Part shown: one piece after another, positions 17,511 through 26,038 of the stretch
How the letters are laid out: each line of letters opens with the position of its first letter
Position numbering within the stretch: the stretch's first letter is position 1
Assembly (NCBI RefSeq): GCF_000379025.1
Contig: NZ_KB900617.1
Span: 369,547 to 433,546, forward strand
Source of the DNA: Orenia marismortui DSM 5156
GTDB lineage: Bacteria > Bacillota > Halanaerobiia > Halobacteroidales > Halobacteroidaceae
Reading direction: 5' to 3'
Length of the DNA: 64,000 nt
Position numbers and translations under genes: made by a program
Notes under the pieces: model-generated
Told to the model about the DNA's origin: nothing
The model's input: the letters and a program-made list of their open reading frames with translations, nothing else
Databases searched by the model: none

Positions 17511-18216
17511 TCTCTTCACCTCTATCCTCTTTTTCTTCATGCCCTAACTCAGCGAATTCAACACTAGAATGGGCTAATTTATGCTTATTAAATTTTTCTT
17601 TACTTTCTTGATTAGCTTTAAATAAATTTTCTCTAGATTCTCCTAAAATTTCAGCCAATAAGATAGCTAAAATCCCACCAATAACTATTGAATCAAAAGC
17701 ACCTGCTCCACCAATATCAGCTTCTCCTGGTACTCCACCCATAGTAATTCTAACTACATGAATAAGATCATAAACTAAAAATCCTAAAGTACCTGCCACA
17801 AAAGCAGCTTTTCGAGACCGACCAATTAGATAAGCAACAACTCCAGAAATAATAGGAAATAAATAATTGGTATCAATTAATGTATGACCTTCTTCAAATC
17901 TATAAATCTGGGTTAAAGCAAATATAGCCCCCCCCGCGATAAGTGTAGCAATTATTGCTCTAAACAATTCTCCTTTTTCATCCATTTTAGACAAGAGATA
18001 GAAAGCTAAAACAATCGGAACTATAGCTCCACCTAAATTAATTGTAATTAGAGGATCTCTAGTAATTGGTATATCTATAAAGCTACCTATTATCATTAAA
18101 GCAAAGAAGATAATTAACGAAGTTTTACTTAAGCCCATCTTTATAATCATTCTTTCTGCAAATCCAAAATAAATTATAATTTCTAACAAAATTAATAATA
18201 TAACTCCCATTGGCAT
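17503..18216 (-). CDS. DUF1614 integral membrane protein
   Basis: A 237-residue protein with about seven hydrophobic helices and conserved GRSRKAAFVAGTLGFLVYD and the glycine-rich GAGAFDSIVIGGILAILLAE. DUF1614 proteins cluster with spoIIP and YIEGIA genes in sporulating Firmicutes, with no known reaction. Its stop overlaps spoIIP by 8 bp. It is first in the operon DUF1614-spoIIP-YIEGIA-capping subunit-DUF3189 pair. Confidence 0.85.
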   Translation of the reverse strand: MPMGVILLILLEIIIYFGFAERMIIKMGLSKTSLIIFFALMIIGSFIDIPITRDPLITINLGGAIVPIVLAFYLLSKMDEKGELFRAIIATLIAGGAIFALTQIYRFEEGHTLIDTNYLFPIISGVVAYLIGRSRKAAFVAGTLGFLVYDLIHVVRITMGGVPGEADIGGAGAFDSIVIGGILAILLAEILGESRENLFKANQESKEKFNKHKLAHSSVEFAELGHEEKEDRGEENE

Positions 18217-18383
18217 AATTCATCTACCTCCTTTAGAGTATAGAATTAAAATATACTTAATTATTAAATAGTTTTGTCTCTAAATAATTTAATTATTCAC
18301 TATAAATAATAATTTAATATAAAACATCCAATAAGATCTTTTTCATTAATCAATTCATCAATAATTCTTATTAAAATTAAAAA

Positions 18384-18408
18384 AAAAGCAACCTCTTTGG
18401 TTGCTTTT
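18384..18408 (-). terminator. spoVS terminator
   Basis: Stem AAAAGCAACC/GGTTGCTTTT, loop TCTTT, about 40 bp after the spoVS stop, T-rich on the minus strand. Confidence 0.88.
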
Positions 18409-18447
18409 AACATCTATATATCTTCTATATATACCTTCTATTTAAAT

Positions 18448-18708
18448 TTATCTCGGTTGTACAATTAATTTAATAGCTGTTCTTTCTTCTCCATCAATCT
18501 CAATATCAGTAAAAGCAGGAATACAAATTAAATCCACACCACTTGGTGCTACATAACCTCTAGCAATAGCTACAGCTTTAACTGCTTGATTTAATGCTCC
18601 AGCTCCTATCGCCTGAAGTTCAGCCCCACCATTATCTCTTAATACTCCAGCTAAAGCTCCAGCTACCGAATTAGGACTTGAATTAGATGATACTTTTAGT
18701 ACTTCCAT
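18448..18708 (-). CDS. spoVS: Stage V sporulation protein S
   Basis: An 86-residue, highly conserved Alba-like protein (MEVLKVSSNSSPNSVAGALAG, RGYVAPSGVDLICIPAFTDI). It affects septation and coat assembly in Bacillus and lies beside ymdB and rny in many Firmicutes. GGGAGG ribosome site. The upstream DNA matches a sigma H promoter, the factor that transcribes spoVS in Bacillus subtilis. Confidence 0.97.
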   Translation of the reverse strand: MEVLKVSSNSSPNSVAGALAGVLRDNGGAELQAIGAGALNQAVKAVAIARGYVAPSGVDLICIPAFTDIEIDGEERTAIKLIVQPR

Positions 18709-18764
18709 GTTTGAATACCTCCCATTTGATTTGATTAATTATTTATTATTTACTTACATATACT

Positions 18765-18793
18765 TATTTCAATATTTACAAAATAATTCCTTC
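18765..18793 (-). promoter_or_regulatory. Sigma H-like promoter of spoVS
   Basis: Minus strand -35 GAAGGAATT (18785-18793), fitting RnAGGAWWW, an 11-bp spacer, and -10 ATTGAAATA (18765-18773), one mismatch from RnnGAATWW. The known sigma H control of spoVS in Bacillus supports this. Confidence 0.55.
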
Positions 18794-18825
18794 TTTTTTT
18801 GGAAAAATTATTTTTTATTCTAAAT

Positions 18826-19611
18826 TTAATCAACTGTATAAACTCGAGCAATTCTTTTAACTGATATTGCTTTAGCCGTTTTATCATCAATTTCAATAAT
18901 TAATCCTGATAACTTTGTATCACCTTTAGCCACTTTAAATCTATTTGGCATCTGAGTTAAAAATCTTTCTAATGGTTCATCGATATTCATACCTAATATT
19001 GAATTAACAGCACCAGTTAAACCCAAATCTGTTATGTATGCAGTTCCTTCAGGTAATATTCTATCATCAGCTGTTTGAATATGTGTATGAGTACCTACCA
19101 AAGCCGACACCCTACCATCAGAATACCATCCCAAAGCCTCCTTTTCAGCAGTAGCCTCTGCATGAAAATCAACTATAATAGCATTTACTTGCTCCTTCAA
19201 TTCTTGAATAGCTTTATCTAAAGAACGAAAAGGAGAAAGGTAATTCCCTATATAAACCCTTCCTATTAAATTAATAACTCCCAGAGTAAATTCATCTTTC
19301 TCAATAGTTTGAATTCCAACCCCTGGTGTTCCTTTTGGATAATTATAAGGTCTAATAATCTTGTCACTTTCACCAATGAAATCAAATATTTCTTTATTAT
19401 CCCAAGTGTGATTCCCCATAGTTAATATATCGATTCCATAGTCTAAAAGTTCTTCCATTACACCTTCAGTTAATCCAAATCCTCCTGCTGCATTTTCAGC
19501 ATTTGCTATTACAAAGTCTACTTTCTCTGTTTTGATAATTTGTGGCAATAATTCTCTAACAGCCCTTCTTCCTGTTCTTCCTACAATATCCCCAATTGCA
19601 AAAACTTTCAT
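18826..19611 (-). CDS. ymdB: YmdB-family metallophosphoesterase
   Basis: A 261-residue phosphodiesterase with 2',3'-cAMP activity in homologues. Motifs: GDIVGRTGRRAV (metal ligands), NAENAAGGFG, GNHTWDNKE, and GTHTHIQTADDRILP. In Bacillus subtilis YmdB affects biofilm and RNA turnover and lies beside rny, as here. Length and motifs are standard. Confidence 0.95.
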   Translation of the reverse strand: MKVFAIGDIVGRTGRRAVRELLPQIIKTEKVDFVIANAENAAGGFGLTEGVMEELLDYGIDILTMGNHTWDNKEIFDFIGESDKIIRPYNYPKGTPGVGIQTIEKDEFTLGVINLIGRVYIGNYLSPFRSLDKAIQELKEQVNAIIVDFHAEATAEKEALGWYSDGRVSALVGTHTHIQTADDRILPEGTAYITDLGLTGAVNSILGMNIDEPLERFLTQMPNRFKVAKGDTKLSGLIIEIDDKTAKAISVKRIARVYTVD

Positions 19612-19750
19612 TTAAAGACTTCCCCCTTATACTATCCAATAAAATAAGCATTATACATCAAATTTTATTTACTACTAAATTATACAATCATATTTTGAGT
19701 AAAATCACCTAATGCTATTCACACTTTATAAAGATTAATTTTGGATAAGT

Positions 19751-20275
19751 TTAATCTTTTCGATTCTTATTAAAAACTAATACTTTATCTTCTTCTATAA
19801 AACCTAAGTACTCATCACCTTTCTGTTCTTGAATATTTTCTTTTCTAACTCTCTCTAATAATTGATCTATAGAACTAAAAGCAGAAGAAGGATATAAATT
19901 CTCATTTTTTAATAACTTGTCCCCAAAAATATTCTCTATAACTTGAATCATAAAGCTTAACTCATTTTCAGAACATTGATCTAAGCTTCTAATAAATTTT
20001 AATCTGCTTAAATCTTCATAATCATCTTTAATAAATTTAACAGTCTGATTTGTTCTATTTTGAAACTTATTAAATAACCTAAAATTTTGTTCTAATTTAG
20101 ACTTCTTATCTAACCAACTATTATCAGTCATTGAATAATCAATTAAAAAAGAAATTTCCAAACCTTTATTTTCAAGATTAATATCAACAGTATTGATAGT
20201 TGGATAAGTAATCAAAATCGAGGTCACTAACTCTACACTATTATCTTTATCTAATTTCAACTTATTTGATTTCAT
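19751..20275 (-). CDS. Hypothetical protein between rny and ymdB
   Basis: I do not recognise this 174-residue protein. I chose the ATG at 20275, which has AAAGGAG 8 bp upstream, over an in-frame GTG at 20284 that overlaps the ribosome site. It has no signal peptide or membrane segment; the first third alternates strands (VDINLENKGLEISFLIDYS) and the rest is largely helical and charged. Codon use resembles its neighbours, so it is a real gene. Its place between two RNA-turnover genes suggests, but does not show, a related task. Confidence 0.7.
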   Translation of the reverse strand: MKSNKLKLDKDNSVELVTSILITYPTINTVDINLENKGLEISFLIDYSMTDNSWLDKKSKLEQNFRLFNKFQNRTNQTVKFIKDDYEDLSRLKFIRSLDQCSENELSFMIQVIENIFGDKLLKNENLYPSSAFSSIDQLLERVRKENIQEQKGDEYLGFIEEDKVLVFNKNRKD

Positions 20276-20502
20276 AACTTGCACTCCTTTAGTTAGTATA
20301 TCTAAATTTTATTCTTTTATCGTTTATTACTTATTTAATTAAATATTATATTACAAATTCCTGCCTTAGATAAAGAAAAAGCTTTCTAAAATAATACCTA
20401 TTTAAAAATTTTCTTCTATAAATAAAATAATAAAACTAATTAATCCAAAAGTTAAGAGTAACGATAAATTTTAATGCTTTTAGAAATTACATTATGATAT
20501 AA

Positions 20503-20533
20503 AAAAAGTGACCATTAAAAATGGTCACTTTTT
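20503..20533 (-). terminator. rny terminator
   Basis: Stem AAAAAGTGACCAT/ATGGTCACTTTTT with a five-base loop, just after the rny stop. Confidence 0.9.
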
Positions 20534-20535
20534 AC

Positions 20536-22065
20536 TTATTTCGCATATTGAACTGCTCTTGTTTCTCTGACAACAGTTACTTTAATTTGTCCAGGATATT
20601 CTAAATTATCTTCTATTTTTTTAGCAACATCATAAGCAACTTTACTTGACTTAATATCATCTACCTCATCAGGTTCAACCATAATCCTGATTTCACGTCC
20701 AGCTTGAATAGCATAAGACTTTTCTACACCTTCAAAAGAATCAGCTATATTTTCCAAGTTTTCTAAACGTTTAATATAGGATTCTAAAGTTTCACGACGT
20801 GCACCAGGTCTAGCTGCTGAAACAGCATCTGCTGCTGCAACTAATACTGCTTCTATTGATTTAGCTTCTACATCACCATGATGTGCTTCAATTGCATGTA
20901 TAATCTTATCAGATTCTCCATGCTTACGAGCAAAGTCTACACCTATTTTAACATGTGAACCTTCAACCTCATGATCAATTGCCTTACCTATATCATGAAG
21001 AAGACCAGCCCTTTTGGCTATATTCACATCCACTCCTAATTCAGCTGCCATAACACCAGCTAAATGACAAACTTCTATAGAGTGTTTTAATACATTTTGT
21101 CCATAACTTGTCCTATATTTTAGTCTTCCTAGTAAATAAATAGTTTCTCTATCTAAACCATGAACTCCTGTATCAAAGGTAGCCTGCTCACCAACTTCAT
21201 AAATCTTGTCATCAATCTCTTGACGAGCTTTTTCTACCATCTCTTCTATACGTGCAGGGTGAATTCTTCCATCCACAATCAGTTTTTCTAAAGCAATTCT
21301 AGCTATCTCACGTCTGATTGGATCAAATCCTGATAAAACAACAGCTTCAGGAGTATCATCAATAATTAAATCAATCCCCGTTAAGCTTTCTAAAGCTCTA
21401 ATATTTCTACCTTCTCTACCAATAATTCTTCCTTTCATCTCGTCATTTGGTAAAGAAACTACAGAGACTGTAGTTTCAGCTACATGATCTGCAGCACAAC
21501 GTTGAATTGCAGAAGATATAACCTCTTTAGCTCTTTTATTTGATTCTTCTTTAGCTCTTGTTTCAATCTCTTTGACCTTCTTAGCCATTTCATGCTCTAC
21601 TTCATCCTCTACTCGACTTAATAATAAGTCTTTAGCTTGTTGAGTAGTTAATCCGGCTAATTTCTCTAATTCTTTAACATGCTTTTCAAATAAATTATCA
21701 ATCTCTTCTTCTTTCTTCTCAATAGCAGATTCTCTATTTTTAAGACTACTTTCTTTAGCTGTTAGATTGTCAGCTTTACTTTCTAAATTTTCTTCTTTTT
21801 TAAGCAGACGATTTTCAAATCTCTGTAATTCATTCCGACGCTCACGGCATTCTTTCTCAACTTCATCTTTCATTTGATGAGCCTCTTCTTTTGCCTCTAC
21901 TAATATTTCACGTTTATTAGACTCACCTTCTCGTTTTGCATCTTCTATAATTCTTTCTGCTTCTGTTTCAGCAGAGCCAATTTTGCTCTCTGCAATATAT
22001 TTTCTAATGGCAAAGCCAATTATTCCTCCAACTAGTAATCCGCTAATCATTAATACATATGCCAA
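20536..22065 (-). CDS. rny: Ribonuclease Y
   Basis: A 509-residue membrane-anchored endoribonuclease that starts mRNA decay. Order: N-terminal membrane helix, long coiled coil (to about residue 205), KH domain ([15 protein letters not shown]), then an HD domain with [12 protein letters not shown]. The likely start is TTG at 22065, 7 bp behind GGAGGTG; the first ATG is 15 bp further in. It has its own promoter upstream of which the IS30 element inserted. Confidence 0.96.
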   Translation of the reverse strand: MAYVLMISGLLVGGIIGFAIRKYIAESKIGSAETEAERIIEDAKREGESNKREILVEAKEEAHQMKDEVEKECRERRNELQRFENRLLKKEENLESKADNLTAKESSLKNRESAIEKKEEEIDNLFEKHVKELEKLAGLTTQQAKDLLLSRVEDEVEHEMAKKVKEIETRAKEESNKRAKEVISSAIQRCAADHVAETTVSVVSLPNDEMKGRIIGREGRNIRALESLTGIDLIIDDTPEAVVLSGFDPIRREIARIALEKLIVDGRIHPARIEEMVEKARQEIDDKIYEVGEQATFDTGVHGLDRETIYLLGRLKYRTSYGQNVLKHSIEVCHLAGVMAAELGVDVNIAKRAGLLHDIGKAIDHEVEGSHVKIGVDFARKHGESDKIIHAIEAHHGDVEAKSIEAVLVAAADAVSAARPGARRETLESYIKRLENLENIADSFEGVEKSYAIQAGREIRIMVEPDEVDDIKSSKVAYDVAKKIEDNLEYPGQIKVTVVRETRAVQYAK

Positions 22066-22148
22066 ATAACTTCACCTCCATCCATTATTTAATTGTTAAT
22101 TAAAGAATATATCATTTTCTAATATAGTAAAAAAGGTACCACGTTTAT

Positions 22149-22177
22149 ATTTTATCTTTTAACAATAGTTATGTCAA
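22149..22177 (-). promoter_or_regulatory. rny promoter
   Basis: Minus strand -35 TTGACA (22172-22177), 17-bp spacer, -10 TAAAAT (22149-22154). The insertion sequence begins 27 bp upstream of the -35 hexamer and leaves it intact. Confidence 0.72.
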
Positions 22178-22204
22178 GACAGAATACTCTTTAAAGATAC
22201 TGTT

Positions 22205-23437
22205 ATAAATTGCAATATAAAATGCACGGTTTTTTATTACTCAATACCTCATAAATTTTAAGCTGCCTTTAACTGTTCTTCAAATATATAATTTGCATTC
22301 TTAAACCCAAACATTTTTCGTGGATAATTATTTATCCATCGCTCAATTCTTTTAACTTCATTTCTGCTAATATTCTTAAAGCTACTTCCTTTTGGTAAAA
22401 ACCTTCTAATCATTTTATTTAAATTCTCATTACTACCTCTTTGCCAAGAACAATAAGCATCAGCATAATATTGACTAGTTCTTGAGATATCACTTCCTGT
22501 AAAGGAAGTTTCTATCCCTTCATAATCATAGAATTCTTTACCATTATCTGTAGTTATAGTTTTAAATAAGTCTCTAAATTTTCTAACTCCTATTCTTCTT
22601 TCTACGCGATCTAATCCTTTTATTACAGATTCTTGAGTCTTATTAGGTATTAGTTCTATTATTTCTTTGCGACTATATCTCTCTGTTAAAACTAATAAAA
22701 AGGGCTCATCTTTACCTTTCCTACCCTCTACTAAGTCCATTTCCCAATGACCTATTTCTGACCTTTTATCAGCTTCCTTAGGCCTATCTGATATCTTTCT
22801 TCCCTCTTTTCTCCTTTTTGTTGATTCTTTTTCTTTCTGTTTAGATTTATTAGTCTTTTTATATCTACCATAAACCAAATCTTCTCTATCTATAAACAGA
22901 ATGCCTTTATCTATATAATTATATATCGTCTTCCAATGTATTTTAATTTCAAACCCATCATCCTCTTTAATCATCTCTGCAATTACCTCTGGAGAATAAT
23001 TTCCTTTTATTTTTTCTTCTATGAATTCAGCTAATTGATGATCTTTTCCTATTTTAATCTTAGCTCCTTTAGCAGTCGCATTGTTATCATATAAGTTTTG
23101 AGCTATATCAGCATCGTATTCTATTCTTTTAGTGTAATCTGAATTTAATAATACAAGCTTTCCCCTTTCAATTTCTCGACTTATTGTCGTCCTATGCCTC
23201 CCTAACTCTCTTGCTATTGCTGTCTTCGATTTGTTTTGTATATTATATAAATGTTCTATTATCTTTCTCTCTTCCCACTTTAAATGTTTTCCTTTTCTAC
23301 TTTTTGTGTTATAATTATTTTGGCACATATTTAATACCTCCAATGTTTGCTTTGGTCAGTTAACATTATATATGAGGTATTAATGTGTGTCATTTTTTAT
23401 TTTTTGAACTATCCGTGCATTTAATTATACAATGCAC
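22205..23437 (-). mobile_element. IS30-family insertion sequence with 16-bp direct repeats
   Basis: A 1233-bp element. Its ends at 22205-22229 and 23413-23437 are 25-bp imperfect inverted repeats (18 of 25 identical, sharing AAATGCACGG). Exactly abutting them are two identical 16-bp copies of CTTTAAAGATACTGTT (22189-22204, 23438-23453), read as target duplication. A second shared subterminal motif, AATACCTCATA, lies inside both ends. It separates the Rad50-like operon from rny. Confidence 0.85.
22258..23328 (-). CDS. IS30-family transposase
   Basis: About 356 residues from the ATG at 23328. An N-terminal helix-turn-helix (RELGRHRTTISREIERG) precedes the DDE domain: GHWEMDLVEG (first Asp), TTDNGKEF (second Asp) and WQRGSNENLNKMIR (Glu), the IS30 signature spacing. 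No frameshift or missing catalytic residue is seen, so the enzyme may be active. Confidence 0.95.
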   Translation of the reverse strand: MCQNNYNTKSRKGKHLKWEERKIIEHLYNIQNKSKTAIARELGRHRTTISREIERGKLVLLNSDYTKRIEYDADIAQNLYDNNATAKGAKIKIGKDHQLAEFIEEKIKGNYSPEVIAEMIKEDDGFEIKIHWKTIYNYIDKGILFIDREDLVYGRYKKTNKSKQKEKESTKRRKEGRKISDRPKEADKRSEIGHWEMDLVEGRKGKDEPFLLVLTERYSRKEIIELIPNKTQESVIKGLDRVERRIGVRKFRDLFKTITTDNGKEFYDYEGIETSFTGSDISRTSQYYADAYCSWQRGSNENLNKMIRRFLPKGSSFKNISRNEVKRIERWINNYPRKMFGFKNANYIFEEQLKAA

Positions 23438-23496
23438 CTTTAAAGATACTGTTGAATTTAATAGTTTTGATAATCTATATCGAAATTAATTAGCTA

Positions 23497-24180
23497 TTAA
23501 TAAATAATTTCTGTTGATATTTGACTTTTGGCTTCTTTTAGCTCTACTCTAAAAGCTTTATCTGCTACCTCACTTAAGTGTTGTTGATGAGTTACAACTA
23601 TAATCTGTCGGCCAAACATTTCATTAACTTGCTTTAAAAATCTTGTCACCTTTACTATATACTCTTCACTAACATGTTTAGCAGGCTCATCCAATATAAC
23701 TGGACCATTGATCTTAGGCTTCTGATGACTTTCTAAAATAGCAATTCTTAATGCTAAAGAAACAACATCAACTACACCTCCACCTCGAGCATCCTGAGGT
23801 TCATTCTTAACTCTATACTTGCCCTGTTGGGAGACAACATAAAAATCAGCCCAAGGTTGTCCACCACGATTACGAATTTCAATTTCAAAACTAAAGTTTT
23901 CTCCAAAAACATACTGTAAAAAATTTGTTACCAAAGATTCTATCTGTTGTCTTGACTGCTCTCTAGCAAATTCAGATGTTTCATGGAAGAGTATATTTAC
24001 TTGTTCCAAAAGTTCAATCTCTGATTTACATTTGAGTAGTTCTTTCTCTTTCTTCTCTATATCCTCTTCTAATTGTTCTTTTCTTCCTTTCTGCTGATTA
24101 TAGCTACTTTTTAAGTGATTTATATTAGCTTCTAATTCTTTAATCAACATATTTGGATTATTTAAATTAGATTCTAACAT
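23497..24180 (-). CDS. Rad50/SbcC-like ATPase, C-terminal half (signature and Walker B)
   Basis: A 227-residue protein that looks like the C-terminal lobe of an SMC-type ATPase made as a separate protein. Residues about 10-85 are coiled coil. The head follows: ARGGGVVDVVSLALRIA (131-147) in the place of the ABC signature, Walker B PVILDEP (160-166) and the switch histidine VVTHQQH. No Walker A is present; that is in the protein encoded at 24446-26038. Its ATG is 1 bp after the stop of the small coiled-coil gene. Function would need both halves plus the nuclease at 26038-27018. Confidence 0.8.
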   Translation of the reverse strand: MLESNLNNPNMLIKELEANINHLKSSYNQQKGRKEQLEEDIEKKEKELLKCKSEIELLEQVNILFHETSEFAREQSRQQIESLVTNFLQYVFGENFSFEIEIRNRGGQPWADFYVVSQQGKYRVKNEPQDARGGGVVDVVSLALRIAILESHQKPKINGPVILDEPAKHVSEEYIVKVTRFLKQVNEMFGRQIIVVTHQQHLSEVADKAFRVELKEAKSQISTEIIY

Positions 24181-24181
24181 T

Positions 24182-24442
24182 CTATTTCACTCTACCTTCT
24201 AAGACATCTTTATCTGGTAATAAATCTCGTGCCTGGTTAATTAAACTAGTTAATTCTTCTTCTAATTTATTAATCTCCTGCTCTAAATCTTCAGGCTCAA
24301 CTCCATACTTCTTAATTTCCTTTAGTAACTCTTCTCTTTCTTGCTTTAGATGCTCCATTCTTGTTTCTGCTTGAACTTTCATCTTATTAGCCTTATCTAA
24401 CTCTTTTTTTATTTCATCAATCTCTTTTTTATATTTACTCAT
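24182..24442 (-). CDS. Small coiled-coil protein of the Rad50-like operon
   Basis: An 86-residue highly charged coiled-coil protein (MSKYKKEIDEIKKELDKANK...), broken near the middle by YGVEPEDL. It lies between the Walker A and Walker B halves of a split SMC-type ATPase, with gaps of 3 bp and 1 bp. It reads like a piece of the returning coiled-coil arm made as its own protein. It is in the frame of the upstream gene, one codon after its stop, but has its own AAAGGGGG ribosome site, so separate translation is likely. Confidence 0.7.
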   Translation of the reverse strand: MSKYKKEIDEIKKELDKANKMKVQAETRMEHLKQEREELLKEIKKYGVEPEDLEQEINKLEEELTSLINQARDLLPDKDVLEGRVK

Positions 24443-24445
24443 TAT

Positions 24446-26038
24446 TTATTCCCCCTTTAATTCTTTTATAATTTTATCAACAGTATGATTATCAATTGAT
24501 TCAAAACAGGTTGGACATTTACCTATCTTCTTTAAGACTTGACTATATTGAGCAGCCAAAGTTTCTATCTTCTTATCTAATTTCTTCATATAGACTTTTC
24601 CTTTATTAATACTTTCTTTATTCTTATTCAGCCCTACTTGAACCTCTTTTAGATCAGATAACTGATTATATCTCTTTTCTAATGACTGTTGAATATTAAC
24701 TATCTGATCATCAGATGGTAGTTTATTCAAAATGATTTCCTTCTTATTGATACTCTTTTCTAAGTCTTCAATTTTATTGTTAATATAAATTATTTCTTCT
24801 ATCTTCTTTTCCAATTCAGGCAGCTTTTCTTTTAAGATAAATTTAACATCTTTAACCCCTGAGGTTTGATCTAATATTTTTCCATTAATAAGAATATCAT
24901 CTTTAATCTTATTCCATTTTATATCAAATCCATTTAACTTTGAAAAATTATCTTCTATCTTTTTGGCCTGTGAAAAATAATCTAATCCGTGATCAACCTT
25001 ATTCAATTCAGTTAAAATATTCTTTCCTAGATTAATTCTAGATTTATTATCTTTATATTTATTTAATAATTTTATTCCCAGATCTAATTTTTGATATCTA
25101 TTATTTAAATCTTTGTAAAGAAGATTAATTTGATCTAAATCTGATAATTGATCAATTACATCTTCTAGCTTTACAAATTTCTTCCTTATTACTTCTTCTT
25201 TCTTTACTAATTCAACTATATTTTCAAATTTAATACTTCTATCATCTAATCTCTGATATATATCTTCTATCTTTTCTAAATCATTCAATTGATTTAATAA
25301 ATCACTGTATTTATTCATTCTGTCATCACTTTGATTTAATTTCTCTTGTAACGAAATTAAGCTCTCTAATTTTTGATTATATGTTCTGAGGTTATCTAAA
25401 ATAGTCTCCTTAGATTTAATATCTTTTTTTAAATCATCCAAATTATCAAATTCTTTTAATTTCTCTCGATTAATTTCTAGCTCTTCTTTTAATTGTTTAT
25501 TCCTCATATTTAATCTACTAATATCAGTCTTAGTTCTACGAATTGCAGAATCTACAATATGAACATTGATTAAGCGGCCTAGAGTTTTAGCTCTTACTGA
25601 TCCACTATCGGTTAATAAAAAAGCTCCTTCTAGTTGATAATCAATATTAAGTGTAGTTTCATTATCTGTATCTAGATCAATCTTTGGCATCCCATGTACC
25701 TTTATTATTTCTTCAGGAACTCCACTTCCTACCCGCTCAAATACATGTTCTTCACCTTCAGGATTAACTAATATATATCTATTCTTGCTTGGAGTTCTCT
25801 TTCTAATAATCTTAAATTTATTATCTAACTCTATAGCAACTTGACAATCACTTTGATTATGACGAATGAAGTCAGTACCACGGGGTTCATTATATAAAAC
25901 CCAGCGTAAAGCTCTAATAATTGCTGATTTTCCTTGATCAGAAGGTCCAGTAATTACATTCAATCCCTTATCAAACTCTAATATTGTATGTTCATGAGAT
26001 TGAAAATTTATTATCTCCATTCTCTCGATTATTCTCAT
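24446..26038 (-). CDS. Rad50/SbcC-like ATPase, N-terminal half with zinc hook
   Basis: A 530-residue protein: an N-terminal ATPase lobe (MRIIERMEIINFQSHE, Walker A GPSDQGKS at 31-38, RALRWVLYNEPRG), then some 300 residues of coiled coil, ending in a CxxC hook (CPTC at 508-511) 19 residues before the stop. Thus the protein ends at the apex of a Rad50-type arm, and the other half of the ATPase is a separate gene. The start codon overlaps the stop of the Mre11-like gene by 1 bp (TAATG). Predicted to form a DNA-end-processing complex; SbcC of other bacteria is a single chain of about 1000 residues. Confidence 0.85.
   Translation of the reverse strand: MRIIERMEIINFQSHEHTILEFDKGLNVITGPSDQGKSAIIRALRWVLYNEPRGTDFIRHNQSDCQVAIELDNKFKIIRKRTPSKNRYILVNPEGEEHVFERVGSGVPEEIIKVHGMPKIDLDTDNETTLNIDYQLEGAFLLTDSGSVRAKTLGRLINVHIVDSAIRRTKTDISRLNMRNKQLKEELEINREKLKEFDNLDDLKKDIKSKETILDNLRTYNQKLESLISLQEKLNQSDDRMNKYSDLLNQLNDLEKIEDIYQRLDDRSIKFENIVELVKKEEVIRKKFVKLEDVIDQLSDLDQINLLYKDLNNRYQKLDLGIKLLNKYKDNKSRINLGKNILTELNKVDHGLDYFSQAKKIEDNFSKLNGFDIKWNKIKDDILINGKILDQTSGVKDVKFILKEKLPELEKKIEEIIYINNKIEDLEKSINKKEIILNKLPSDDQIVNIQQSLEKRYNQLSDLKEVQVGLNKNKESINKGKVYMKKLDKKIETLAAQYSQVLKKIGKCPTCFESIDNHTVDKIIKELKGE

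Noticed and set aside
23497-26038. Rad50-like genes as a frameshifted pseudogene
   Set aside because: Each part has its own ribosome site and clean domain limits, and the split falls at the zinc hook; decay would not be expected to respect these limits.
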